Below, piece by piece: positions 10,435 to 24,053 of a DNA stretch of 64,000 bases. The stretch lies in assembly GCA_963930645.1 (NCBI GenBank), contig OZ005648.1, positions 110,212,592-110,276,591 on the forward strand, read 5' to 3'. The position numbers and the translations under genes are program-made. The DNA is from Salticus scenicus (lineage: Eukaryota; Arthropoda; Arachnida; Araneae; Salticidae). Each line of letters starts with the position of its first letter. Within the stretch, counting starts at the first letter, position 1. Under the pieces are notes generated by a model that saw only the letters and a program-made list of their open reading frames with translations, had not been told where the DNA came from and made no database searches.

Positions 10435-13416
10435 GTATGTATATTTATTTTATGTATATATTTTTTAAATTATAGAATATATATATATATGTGTGTGTGT
10501 GTGTATATATATAAATATATATAGGCATATACATGTACAGCGCCAATCAAAAAACCAAAAAAAAAAAAACTTTACACTTGTGTGGCCTCCCCCCCCCCCC
10601 CAAAAAAAAAAAAAAAAAAAAAAATGTATGTCATTTGTTATTTTTATCAAAAATGTGGCAAAGCCTAGTGATGAAACATGGTGTTAGTCATTCACAGATG
10701 ACCTTTCCCTACCCTACCCTCAGGAACTTTTATAGTGAGGTTGTATGCTCTTTGCTCCCGCTAGCCAGTATTTCATTCATTTGTTAAAAGTTTGAGAACC
10801 TACATTGGTATTCCCTCTCCCCACAATAGGTTAAAAGGAGCTTGAAATGGAAGAGAAATCCCATGCCTACCGGGAACAGAAAGTACTTAAAATTATGACA
10901 TACATCATAGAACAACGAGGCTTTTGCAGAACATTTTATCCATCTGGCCTAACACTAGGACTGGACAATGTATCAATCAATGCATCAAGACTATCAATAC
11001 ATCAAGTAGATCAAGAAACACCAGTTTAAATCTCATCAGCTGATCTTATTTTATCTAAACTGATACACTGTATATATTGGTGCATTGAATCAGTGGCCAG
11101 TTGTGAAACACTTATAGACAAACACAATGTAAATTTCCTAATGGTGTATCAATACAATGATGAGTCATGAAACATGTTCAGACGAATGCTATATACGTAA
11201 ATTCTCTGGTAGTAACTTTTCTCCTGTGTTTGCAAGTGTTTTGGTTTCAAATTCTGAAACTTATTAAGAAATAGTTATAATTCAGAATAAAATTTTTTTA
11301 AGTAATTCAGTAAATTCATTATTTTTAAAATTATTTTTCAGTTAAACTTCGATACAGTATCTATTTCAGTTAAAGATGAAAAGTTTCTATTCATGAAGCA
11401 AAGATGCAATTTGGAATATTTACACTTTTTTCTGATAACCTTTTCGTATCAGAACTTCATTTTTACACTTTTGAACTTTTTTGTTTTGTGCTTTGGAACT
11501 TTGTTTTTTGCACTGTACCAGCCACTTGCACTGGACTGGTATATCATATTGGAGAGAGAGAGAGATTTTTTTAATCTTTTTGAAATTATTTTCTAAATTT
11601 CATATTTTCTGCATTTTCGAATAGAATTTTTTAAATTCATATAAGTTTTGTAAAGTAATAGTACATCCTCATTAATGTCATAATATTTAACACAAAAAGT
11701 GACTGACAGAATTTCAAATTCTGAGTGAGTGTACATTTTGGTTTTATATTATTAAATTTTGATATCATGTTTTATTATAGATGTGAAATAAACATTTTAC
11801 TGGTAAGTATTCTGTTTATGTTACATTTTACTGTGGTTTCTCAAATTTGGACAAAATGTCTGCAGAACATTTGCAACTGTTAGAGAAGTCATGTTGCAGA
11901 ACACTGAATATTATTCTGCTCCTCGGCTGTGCCTTGACTCTACTAGGGAAGGGTGATTCTGTGATTGATGTAGACAGAGATTTGGCAGATTATTCTAGAT
12001 GTAGCCAAGTGTAAAAAATCTTTACAAGGTCAATAACATTTAAACATTTAAGTTTAAATCTTAACATTCAAGTAGTTTATTGTGAATATTAAATTGCAGT
12101 CAGTATTTTGTCATCCCACTTTTACATTTTATTACCATCTGCAGTCGTTCAGGCATGGATCCCTGACTACATGTAGAATGATCTGCCAGATCTTTGGCTA
12201 CATCAATCACATTGTCCCCCTTCTGTAGTAGAGCCAAAGCATGGGATTTCTCTTTCATTTTAAGCTTCTTCCAGCCCATTATGTGTAGTGGGAATACCTG
12301 TAGGTTCTCAAACTTTTAATAAATGAATGAAGTACTGACTGATGGAAGCAAAGAGTGTACAAACCTATTGTAAAAATCCATGAGGAGAACTGAGTGTTGG
12401 TATGGTAGGGAAATATCATCTGTGACCGACTAACAGGCAACAGCATGTGTTAACACTAGGCTTTGCCACATATTTATGCTGGGAATGGCAAATGACATGT
12501 AAAGTTTTTTTTTTTTTTGCTGGCACTGTACATATATATATATATGTAAATTTTAACAATTATAATATCTACTAGTATTTACCTGCGTTAATTGTGGGGA
12601 ATTTCTGGAGTAAACAACAAACAACAATAAGAAAACAAAGAACTAAATATGCTAATACCAATAATTAATTAAATATATATTTACAGGAGAATGGTGACGT
12701 TAAAATTTAAGAGCAAAATTTTTTGTTACAAAGCAAATAATGAAGGGGGGGGGGCAGGCTGAAGATTCAGAGCAAAATACATTCATTTAAATTATTTTCA
12801 TTCATAAATTAGCAATAGTATTAAAAAAAAAAAAAAAAAATGACATACCTACATTAATAACTATAATAAAAAGAACGATTATTGGATTTAATATTTCATT
12901 AAAACAATGTGATTTTTTATCTGTCATTATCACTGAAAGGTATTTTTCCTTCGAAAAGTCCAAACGAATTTATTAATTTTTAATGTGTTGACCTGAGATG
13001 TCAAACTTTAAATGCTGTTAATCTCCTCACGGGCCACAAAAAACTACATGACGGGCTTGGGGGCCATGGGTTGGCCACGCCTGTTCAAGCTCACTCTAAC
13101 TTGACTTTAGTAAACAATTCTAGATAGTTTTGGTGATTTCTTAGCAAACTCTCTTGGATTGATTATTGCACTTCTGAACTTGAATTTTCCAGTAGTCTTT
13201 TGGATTATCGCCGTGCTGCCAAATTCATTCTTAAGGATTACTCTGAAGGACATTTAGCACATTTTTAAATAATAAAACAATAAAATTTTCATTAGAAGAA
13301 ATTTAATAGCACTGAAATCAAATTTATGTTAAAATACTAGTTAATAAAGTTTTTTAAGATAGTAATTAGTATATTATTTTATAGTAACATTCATATTTGA
13401 AAATAACACTTAAAAA

Positions 13417-13455
<39 letters not shown>

Positions 13456-16400
13456 AATTGAAAAGTGAGAAAAATCATACCATTAATGCTTGACTTGAGT
13501 ACTAATCATATAATCTCATATCTTGAGTATTGTATTGCATATCTTAAATACTATATAAATACATTTTGAGTTTTAATTATACATATTGTGTACTTTAATA
13601 ATAAGTATCATAAGATTTATATCCATACAGGTAGTTATTTAATTACATTAAAAAATCTTTAATACTTAACTGATGGGTTGATTGTCTGTGAGTATTAAGA
13701 ATTGGATTGTGAATTAAATTGAGTTCATTCAATGTTTTTCACTTGTGTCTTTACAAACAAAATAAGTTTAAAGCTTTTCAATGCAGTCCATTGCATCTTA
13801 CCAGGTTGTTCAGTAAGTTTTGTCATTCAATAAGAGATGGTGCTAGTAGGTTCATCGTTTTATTTTTCTAAAAGTTGTACTACTTTTTTATGAACATATT
13901 TGAAATTTCATGTAGATCTGTCAACTCATTCCTATATTTGCAGCTGTTCAAAGTTGGCGTGTCACAGTACTTTTGTACAATGGAAAAATTTAAATATTGT
14001 GCAGTAATAAAATTTTTATTTTTGGCCGAAACAAATTCATGAAATTTTTTTAAAAGTGTATAAGGACTCTTCATCTTTAATTCGAACAGTAAAAAGATGG
14101 GTTGCTGCATGTAAAACTGGTCATACAAGCCTTGAAGACAATTCATGTGAAGAACATCCAAAAAGTGCATCAACACTAGAAAACTTATTAAAAATACAGG
14201 ATATGATTATGAACAATCATTAGGCAGTGTGAGCAATATTTTGGCTGAATATTTTGAAAAAAAAAAAAAAAAAAAAAATGTATATATTTGTATTATTATT
14301 ATTTTTTTTTAATGCTATATGAAATTTCTCTGTCCTTTTTTTCCATAGTAATTTTATCATATATTTGAATGTTTATAGATTTTCAGAATGATTAATACAT
14401 TCTTTTTTTTAGGTTTCAATGCTTGGAAAAAAGTATGTGATTTACGAATGAAAGAAGTAAAGAAAATGTGTGTAAGTTTTTGTTCCTGTTTTTGTTTCAT
14501 CTTTTTTTTTTTTTTTTTTTCTTCTGTAAACATGCAATTAAGGAATTCAGTTACTCCATCATTTTAAGTCTTTTGTATTAATTATATTTTTAAGACTTTA
14601 AATAAGAATTTTCATTATCAAATCATGGAATACTTTTTATTTATTTATGTTTCTTAATTTTAAATTTAAAAATGACTTCTATATTTACTTTTGCAATCTT
14701 TGTAGAGTAAATTTATTGGTTAAATTTATTGGTTGTAGAGTAAATTTATTGGATATTGTTTTTAACTTTTTTTGTTTTTCCCTTTTAATTTAAAGTCAAA
14801 TTGACCAAATTTTATTCTGTTATGAATCAGTTAACCTTAGTCTAGCTTTAAAATTTAATAGAAATTAATTTACATCAAACATATCAATTGTTTTCTTCTT
14901 AGGTTTGGGAATCATCATCTGATGCTCGTATTACGTTTCAACATGACAGAATGGCTGATGACATTGCATATATTGTAGAAAATGATGTGATACTTAATGC
15001 TTTGTATTCTACTATAAGTGAACTCCAACCTAGGATTGAAGTTCTTCCTGGTGCAAAAGCAACTGATTATTCTTTACCTTCCCACAATTCAGAGCTACTG
15101 ACAGTGAACCTTGCAAATGATATCAAGCTCAGAACAAAATTATTGGTTAGTTTTAATTATCTTTTTTTTTTTTTTTTTCTGTTAATGGAAACTTTGTTTA
15201 TGCAAGGGACATGTTTGGACATATTAAAAGTGTTTCAGCTTTCTTTTTCACAAGGAAGCTTTATTACAAACAGAATCATACAATGGCATAACAGAATACA
15301 AACTTTTGATTACTTTACACATACCGTATTTTCCGGCATATAAGTCGAGGGTAAAAAGCAAAAAAAAATCCTTCAAAAATCGCTATCGACTTATACGGCG
15401 AATATAAAACACAACAGCAAAAATTTCACGAAAAAAAATTTAGATGCATCGATCTTTTGCATTGGTACAAACATTATAATATACATAAAACACAAATACA
15501 TTAAAAAATAAAACAAAAGGCTATTCAAAGGCCTGAAATTTCGGCGGCGTCACTATCGCTGTCGAAAATTAATTAAAAATATCATTTGATGCATCTTTGT
15601 AATCAATATCGTATGGGTTCCACTCATTGTCACTGTTCATAGCTTCGGAGTCCGAACCACTATCATCTGATTGCCACAGACAATCGTCTTCAGTTCCATC
15701 CATTGCATTTGAAATACCACATTTTTTAAATGCCTTTACTACAGAATCTGTCTTTACCGCATCCCACGCTTTTAAAATAAAACAGCACAGTGTTTCAAGC
15801 GGCACGGCACGCATATTTCCCTTTTCCGTGTATGTTTTCTCACCATCAATCATCCACTGGTTCCACTGTTCTTTTAGCGCATCTTTAAAAGGTTTATTTA
15901 AACTAACATCTAATGGCTGAAGAACAGAAGTAAATCCCCCTGGAATAACAGCGATGTCCGTTTCAAATCGCTGAAGGCGTTTCTTTGTAGTTTCGGATTT
16001 ATGGGGCCTGAACATATCCCAAACCAGAAGACTACGGGATTTCCCGCATTTCGTACGTTTATTCCAAACATTTTTTAGCCATAAGGCAATTCCTTCCTCA
16101 TCCATCCAGCCATTTTTATGGACGTGAACAAAAATTCCAGGAGGAAATTTAACTTTTGGCATTGTCTTTCTTTTAAAAATAACCATTGGCTGAAGTTTTT
16201 TACCGTCAGCCATACATGCCAAAACAACAGTAAATCTCCTCTTTTCATTCCCTGTTGTTTGAATCAGGATTGTTTTTTCACCTTTTACATTTACAGTCTT
16301 ATTGCTCGGCATGTCGAAATTCACCGGTGTTTCATCCATATTCCCAATCATGCCGAGAGGATAATCATGTTTTTTACGCAAAATTAATTACAAATTTTGT

Positions 16401-19400
16401 AATTCTTTCTTCCAGTTCTTTTGGAAGTTTTTGTGCAATCTTTGTTTTTGCACGTAAACTAAGCAATTTTCGCTGCATAAATCTGTTGCACCAGCTGTTT
16501 GTAGCTTTAAAATTAACTGCATGGTTTGCATTCAATTTTGCCCACTTTAACGATTGAATTCGTATCGCATTTCTCGATACGACATATCCATTTTGGCACT
16601 GTTGAATCACCCACTGGAAAATGGCATCTTCCAGCTCCGGCCACGAAGTTTTGCCGGTTCTTAGTGCACATTTATTTTTAGGCATATTTTTCAAAGTATT
16701 TTCGGCTTTACGCCAGTCTCTCACAAGTTTTTCAGAAACATCAAAGTGCCTTCCTGCTGAAGAATTGTTCGACTTCTTCGCAAACTCTACAACCTTTAAT
16801 TTAAACCCGGCATCATATTTCATTCTTTTTCTGAAATGAGATCTGGATTCTTAAGATGAGGTAATTTTGTTCTTGAATCGTAATGTGAAACCTTAGCAAT
16901 GGCTGTAAAAAAAAAAAAAAAAAAAATATCTTCATCCCTTTGCATGGGAGAAATAGAATCAGCTAGCCGATAACCCCGATTTTGTCACATCAGATTTACA
17001 ACTTTTTCTTGCATTGAAATCAGCATTGCTATTGTGACATCACTTCTGAAACAAAGAAAAGGGGCAGCAGGTTGTATAGAACTCCCTTATATCACTGGGT
17101 ATAATTTTTTACCTGGATGTTTACTTGAAATTGATTTCCTTTTATGGCAAATGCATCAATGTCGATGACAGCTATCTGGAAAAATGGCCAAAAGTTTGTA
17201 TTTTTTTTTATTTTACTAAAGTATGTTTCTGTTTGTAATAAATCTTCCTTGTTAAAAAGTATGATAAAACTTACTTTCAGAAGGTCCGCTGTAGTTTAGT
17301 TGATATAGAGAGATATTTTTTAAACATACAAAATATTGTTAATTTTCTCTTTGAAAGAATGAACATATATTTCAAAAAGTTTATAATTTGAGTTCTGATA
17401 ATATATATATATATATATTTATGATCTTATAATAATTCTAAGTAAATTAAGAATTAACAATTATTTTCAGCATTAAAAATTCAAATAATTTTTTTTTAAA
17501 CAATCTCTTTAAAAAAATGTTTTCACAAAATAAAACATAGTTAATTTTAAATTTGCAGTAATCATTCAGTTGTGAAATATCCAGTAAAGGATTTTCTCAA
17601 AAAGCTACTCTAAATTGGTATTGACTTATTCATGTTGGTAAAAAGCCTTCATGTAGTGAAATATGCTATAAAAAGTTTTCTGATATGATTTGTATTAGCA
17701 CTAATTTATTCATCTGGTGAAAAACTTCTTAGTGTTAAAATAAGTAGGAAAAATTTCTATTATATCTGATCTAAATAATCACAAATTGCAAAGAAACGTT
17801 TATTAGCATGTATAACCATTCATACAATTTTAACTGGAAAACTTATATTAAATAGAGGTCCATGTGAGTTTCAGCAAGTATAAAATAGCAGAAGAAAACT
17901 TAATGTTTAGGTTGAACACAATATTTTAAACTTGCTTATATCAATATTTACTTAAAAAGAAAATGTACATTATTTTAAGAATTATGCTGTAAAAGCACAT
18001 TTCTAGCAATTTCAATATAAATAAATACATATTTTTCTTTTAATCTTTATTTTTAGGTTGGAGCAGATGGTGTTAATTCCCTTGTGCGTAAGAAAATGAA
18101 TGTGAAATATGTATCCTGGAATTATGAGCAAAAAGGTGTTGTTGCTACTTTAAAATTATCAGAGGTAAAGTATTCTTAATTTAGTAAAGTAAATGTACAT
18201 TAAAATTAAAAATGGTAATATGAAAAACATAACATTTTTATTGTGCAATTTCGGTAACGTTAAACTTGCCATCATCAGTGCTGAATAACAAGAAAGATTA
18301 TTACTTCTATATGTAAACAGAAAAGCTGATTCTAGAGCCAGATTAGCAGCCAATAGAATTGAGGGATTATGAAGATATTAGCCAATAGGAAATTGGGATA
18401 TATCAAGTTATATGGAAATGGTAAGCTCTGTATTATCTCTCACAGCTCTGTGTATCCTAATTTCTTATTGGCTAATTCTGCTACAATTCCTCAATTCTAT
18501 TGCTTGTTAATCCAGCTCTAGAATCCGCTTCCCTGTTTACATATAGAAGCAATAATCTGTCTTGTTATTCTGCACTGATGACAATATGCTTAATGCTAGT
18601 GAAACTGCAGTATGCAAATTTTATATATTTCATACTGCCATTTTTAAAGGCGGTGTGAATTTATTTTGCTGTATTAATTCAACATCAAGTCAAGATTTTA
18701 TACTGTATTGTTAATTACTTATAAGTTGCAAGTAATTTTGTGATTAATTTATGGTTCTCTTTGATCCCTTTGTTTTACTCATAGTTTAGAGTTTTAATAG
18801 TTTAAAGAAGATTCATTGAGATTTTTAAAAATTAAATAAAAACTTTTGTTTAGCTCTAATTATTTTAATCAGAATGTAATTTTGAAAATTATATTTCTCA
18901 AGGATTTATTCATATATAAAAAATTTAATAATAACAATAAATTTAGTTTATAATAAGGAAGAACAAATAACAGTTTAATTATATAATAAGTAAAATAAAA
19001 TATTACGTTACGTGAATATAATCAGTTTTATTTTATTTTTTAAAAGGCAAATTGAAAAATAAAATTAATGAATTAATTAATAAAGTGGTACAACATGTTA
19101 TTTTAATTTAAAAATTGTAATTCCATATTATTAACTAAAGTAATTTTCATATTTAAGATGTATCTACAAGTAATTAATAACAGTATTGGTAATTTCAGCT
19201 ATAAATCTTGTAGTTATTCGTATTTTTGTGAAGTAATATATAAAATCAACACTTTGTCTAATTTAGCCCACAGAAAATGTTGTTGCATGGCAGCGCTTCT
19301 TGACTACTGGACCAATTGCTTTATTGCCTGTAAGTTTGAAAACTTATTTATTGAATAATAACTTTATTGTAAATTATTTATTTTTATTTAAAAAAAAAAC

Positions 19401-22400
19401 TCTCTCTACAAAAATCTTAAACTAATAGTGTAAACCTTATGTAATAGTGTATCGAATTCATTTTGTTAAATAAAAATAATTAATCATGAAATATTATCAG
19501 CTTAAAAAATAAATCTTTAATCAAATTATTAATTTCTTTAAGAGGGAATTCCTCATGGCATATTTATAGCTTATAATTTATTTTATGCATATCAGAAAAC
19601 AACAGCATTTTAAAAATCAAATTCATGGCAGGTTAAAGTAAGTTTTTTTTTTTTCTTTTTTTTTTTTGGGGAGGGGGGGGCTACTTTTCAAGAAAATCTT
19701 TTGGTAGCCTAATGTCTTATAATGAAAACATATTCATCATCAATCGCATATATATTTTTAATTAATACATAATCTAAAAAGTTAACTAAATGAAAATTTT
19801 ACTGCATAGCATCACTAATTTCATTTGCTACTAATTTTTGGAGTATATTGGATTTGAATCACACAACATTAAAATATGTGTTAAATTGTTATTTTATTTA
19901 GTATGTAAACATAACATTGAAAACTTATTTTTTTTTAAATAGATTTCTTGCCATGCACTTTTTAACATATTTGAATTTCTAACCCTGTTTAGCTTACGGA
20001 TGATATGTGTTCCCTTGTGTGGTCTGTAACTCTGCCTATGTCTGATGTACTTCTCAGGTCTTCTGATGAAGAATTTGTAGATTCTTTGAATTCAGCATTG
20101 GTAAATAATAGGAAATTATTCATTAAATAAAACATTTTTCCTGAAGAAAGGAAAAAGAACCATGCTAAATTTAGTACAAATATATTTACACTTCAGGATA
20201 ATTTCATTCTTGTTAATATGCTTTTAATTTTATGTTTAGTACAATCTAAAGCAATTTTTTTTTTTTTTTTCAGAAAATTACTTTATTTGTGTATTTAGAT
20301 AACGAGAAAAAAAAAAAAAAAAAAAAACACTATAAATTATTAAAAAATTGTATTATTTGTCATAAACACCTCCTAGCAAAGATTTGATACATTATATAAC
20401 TTTATGTTTTCCATTCTAGAATTAATTTCATACATTTTCTGATTGTGTAAAAAAATTTGTTAATTATAATAATAATATAAATAATAATACATAAATAATA
20501 TCTTGATAAATAATCATGCATAAATTCTTTTTGTTAATAATTTAAATAATAATACTAAAATAATTTTTAATTATTTTATCATATTTTATTTTTATTATTC
20601 ATTTGTAGTGTATGAGCATTTTAGTGTTGTCTCTATGAGTGCAATATTTATAAAAGTAACGCTTTCACTGATGAAACTGAAAAATATAATTGTCATCTCA
20701 GAATCTATTAAAGTGAATTATTTGTCTTTTATAGAATTTTTCTCCATAAACGTTTTTAAACCAATGTGCCTGATAAAGTTATATAATTGCTTTCCATAAT
20801 CCTATAGGATGACCATATGTAAATGCATATCATATGACAATTAGCTATTTTTTATTCTATTATGTTCTGTAAGTAAAGATTGGTGTGTAACTGATGATTA
20901 TCATATGCCGACTGGATACAAGAAAGATTGAACACATTTCAAAAAGATGACTCTGCAGAAACTTTTCAACTTGTAAATTTAATACGAAACAACACAAACA
21001 TATTTACAAATACACACATTATTATACATAAATATATACACATTCTAAATATTAACATTTCCAATTGGCTTTTGAAGCCGGCTTGTTCCAAACATTTGTT
21101 CACCACTTCTTTTCTGCCATTTTTTATTCTAATCTCTCCGCAGCCTCTCAGTGTCACTTAAGAAAAACTAAAAATTCGAAAACAATTCGAATAAAGTTCA
21201 AATATGATCTTTACACATCCCCCCCCTCCCCCATGAAAGCTCAACCGTCGCTGGAGGGACGATGCAGGTAAATCTGAAAAGAAAAACACTCAAAACAAAA
21301 TATAACATATAAATGTGTACTCTACTTAATAGGTTCGATGAGAGCTCTTAAATTAAAAATGCAACATCTCTCCCCCCCCCCTCCCCCCAAAAAAAAATAA
21401 TATATATATATATATATTAGGGCTGTGCCGGTTAATCGGTTTGGTTAATCGATCAATGCTTAGTCCCAATCAATGTTTTTAATCAAACTAATCGGATTGA
21501 TTAATTCGATTAAAAAATTTTAAAATCCGATTAAAATTTTCAAACTACGAATTTCTGTAAAAATGTTGTTCTGCCTACAAAATATTTTTTCACATATATT
21601 TTGCTAAGAAACATCCATCAAATAATGAAAAAGCAAAAAAATAAAATAAATAAATAAATAAAAATAAAACCTCTGAAAAGAAGTTGTTGCACTTTGGTTG
21701 ATAGAGAAAAGGAGGAGGACAGTTATTAAACAAAATGCCGCTTTATGTGCATGCTGGAGTAACACCACCTGTCTGTAGCCTTCTACAGAAAGTGTTGGCT
21801 AGGGTAATAGTACTCTCAGAAACAAGAAGCTTTCAAAAAATGGCAATGCTAAATATTAAAAAAAAAAAAAGAGAAGAAGAAAGGATTGAGATTTCAACCA
21901 TCCCTCTGAAGGGGGAAATGTCAACAAAGTTTCATAGTATCTTCAAGTGTTTATTGTCTGTTCAGAATTGCTGACAGTAACTATTGAAGTAGAAACAGAA
22001 AATAACATTCTGTGTTCTAGTTCAAAGTGACAAAGAAGAACTAAAATATAAGAATTTGAGATTTTTATGATAATGATATAGAACTTTGAGAATTCATTTA
22101 AAAATAGTGACAAGCGAGATGGATAAGGCCTGCAAATATAAAACTAAAATATGTATAAATTCATTTAATGTTTCTTTCAAAATGAATCGAAAAATTAATT
22201 TATTAAAAAGAAAAAAAAAAAAATTGAATAAGTGAAAATATTTATATAAAATTTAACACTTAAAGTCACCAATTACTACTCTGAAAATTGATTTAAATTT
22301 TAGTTAAGAAACATATATAATTGAATCGACAAAAATATTTGAAAAAAAAAAAAAAAAAAAAATTGAACAATAAAAACTTATGAATAATATATATATATAT

Positions 22401-24017
22401 ACATATATACACAATATGAGAGTTTTATTCAATTGAAATAAAATTATATAAAGAAAAATGAAAACCGATTAAAAATCTGATTAATCGATTAATGAACTAT
22501 GATTAACCCAGTTAAAACTCTTAATCGATTCCCACCCCAATAAATAAATAAATAAATATATATATATATATGACAGAAACAGATATGTATATACACATAT
22601 GAATGTACAAATTACACTAATATTCATAAAATACTGATAATATATTTACAAAACACAATAATATAATTTATCTCACAACAAGAAAAATTAAATAAATAAA
22701 TAAAACAATCTATCTTTAATCTAGATAAAGCATCAGCATTACTATGTTTTGACCCTTTGCAATACGAGACCATGAGGTTATAACGTTTCAATGCCAAGAC
22801 CCATCTAGAGAGCCCATCTTAGCACTGTTGGCCGTGGGTAGCACTGTGCATCAGGTAAGAAAGAGGATTATGGTCTGATACCAAAGGTGGATTTACGTTA
22901 GACAGCACCCTAGGCCCATTTGCTGTGGCGCCCCTGTGATGTTAAAAACATCACTTCTTTTTAAATGTTAAATAAGATCGTTTTCTGCACTTAAATGCAT
23001 TGTTTCTCTCAGCTGGCTCAACTCACCCTGTTGTGTTTGCTTTACTGCAACACACACACAGGAGAAAAATTGGTTCTTCTTTCCTAGTGGTGATGTCATA
23101 TCACACCATGCTGAGAACCAATAGGGTGATGGTTCTGACTCCACCTTCTGTTATTCTGGCAGTTTTAAATTTAGTTGGGTTTCAGCAGCTCTCAAGAGAA
23201 GAACATGGGGTGAGAAAGATTTGTTTTGCTTCTGTTTTAAAATAATGACCATTTTATCATTTGGAGAGAGAGTGCCTACTTATTAATAATAAATATATAT
23301 ATATTAGTTTATATGAATACTTATTCAAATTTTAAAAACCATTAATTTTTATATCCTACTTAATTTGGAATTACTAGTGTGATTTTGAAAATAAAATTAA
23401 TTAATTTTGATTCAGCAGATTAGTTTTATTACAAACATTATTTTTGTATGCATTTTTCTTTTTACAGCATTCTAGCCAATAAGTAAATTGATTCCTCTTT
23501 TCTCTTATGTAAATAAAATTATTTGGATATATATATTTGACCTTTTGACCCAAAGAATAAAAAGGGTTAGTGGCCAGAACGCAATGTACGCCATGAGGTT
23601 CTTTGATCCTCACTAAGTAACTTCTGTTGCTATGAAAATTAAAAATATTAATAAAATTAATTTAAAATATGGAAATATAAAAGGTAAAAAAATTATTTAC
23701 ATCACATTTGGTGCCGGAAAGGAATACTTGATTATTGTTCTTAAGAATAAATGGTACTGTAGAGATTGTTTATTTTGAATAAGTCATTTTATTTTTATTG
23801 CTAGAATTACTGAAATTATTTTTTTAAAGTCATACATTACCAATTACATTTTTTTGGTGATTGAATATGATTGATACCAAGTGACCTATAAGACAATTCC
23901 CTGTTTCAAAAATTGTGATATGCTGGAACTTTGTACAAATGAAAATTTTTTTTTGGTTCAATATATTTTGAATAACTGATTAAATAAATAATAGTCAACA
24001 GAACTTTGTATTGTTGG

Positions 24018-24053
<36 letters not shown>

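Noticed and set aside
14951..15343. Methionine-started 130-codon frame
   Set aside because: Its first part is COQ6 exon C; the rest is intron read past the GTTAGT donor.
15627..16557. Three + strand frames
   Set aside because: Shadows of the Tigger transposase on the other strand.
23000..23245. 81-codon frame repeated identically at 31332-31577 (and a 70-codon pair on the minus strand)
   Set aside because: They lie in the two LTRs of the Gypsy element; duplication is due to the LTRs, not a gene pair.
24021..24049. Long poly-A tracts as marks of processed pseudogenes
   Set aside because: No coding or transcript-like sequence precedes this or the other tracts.
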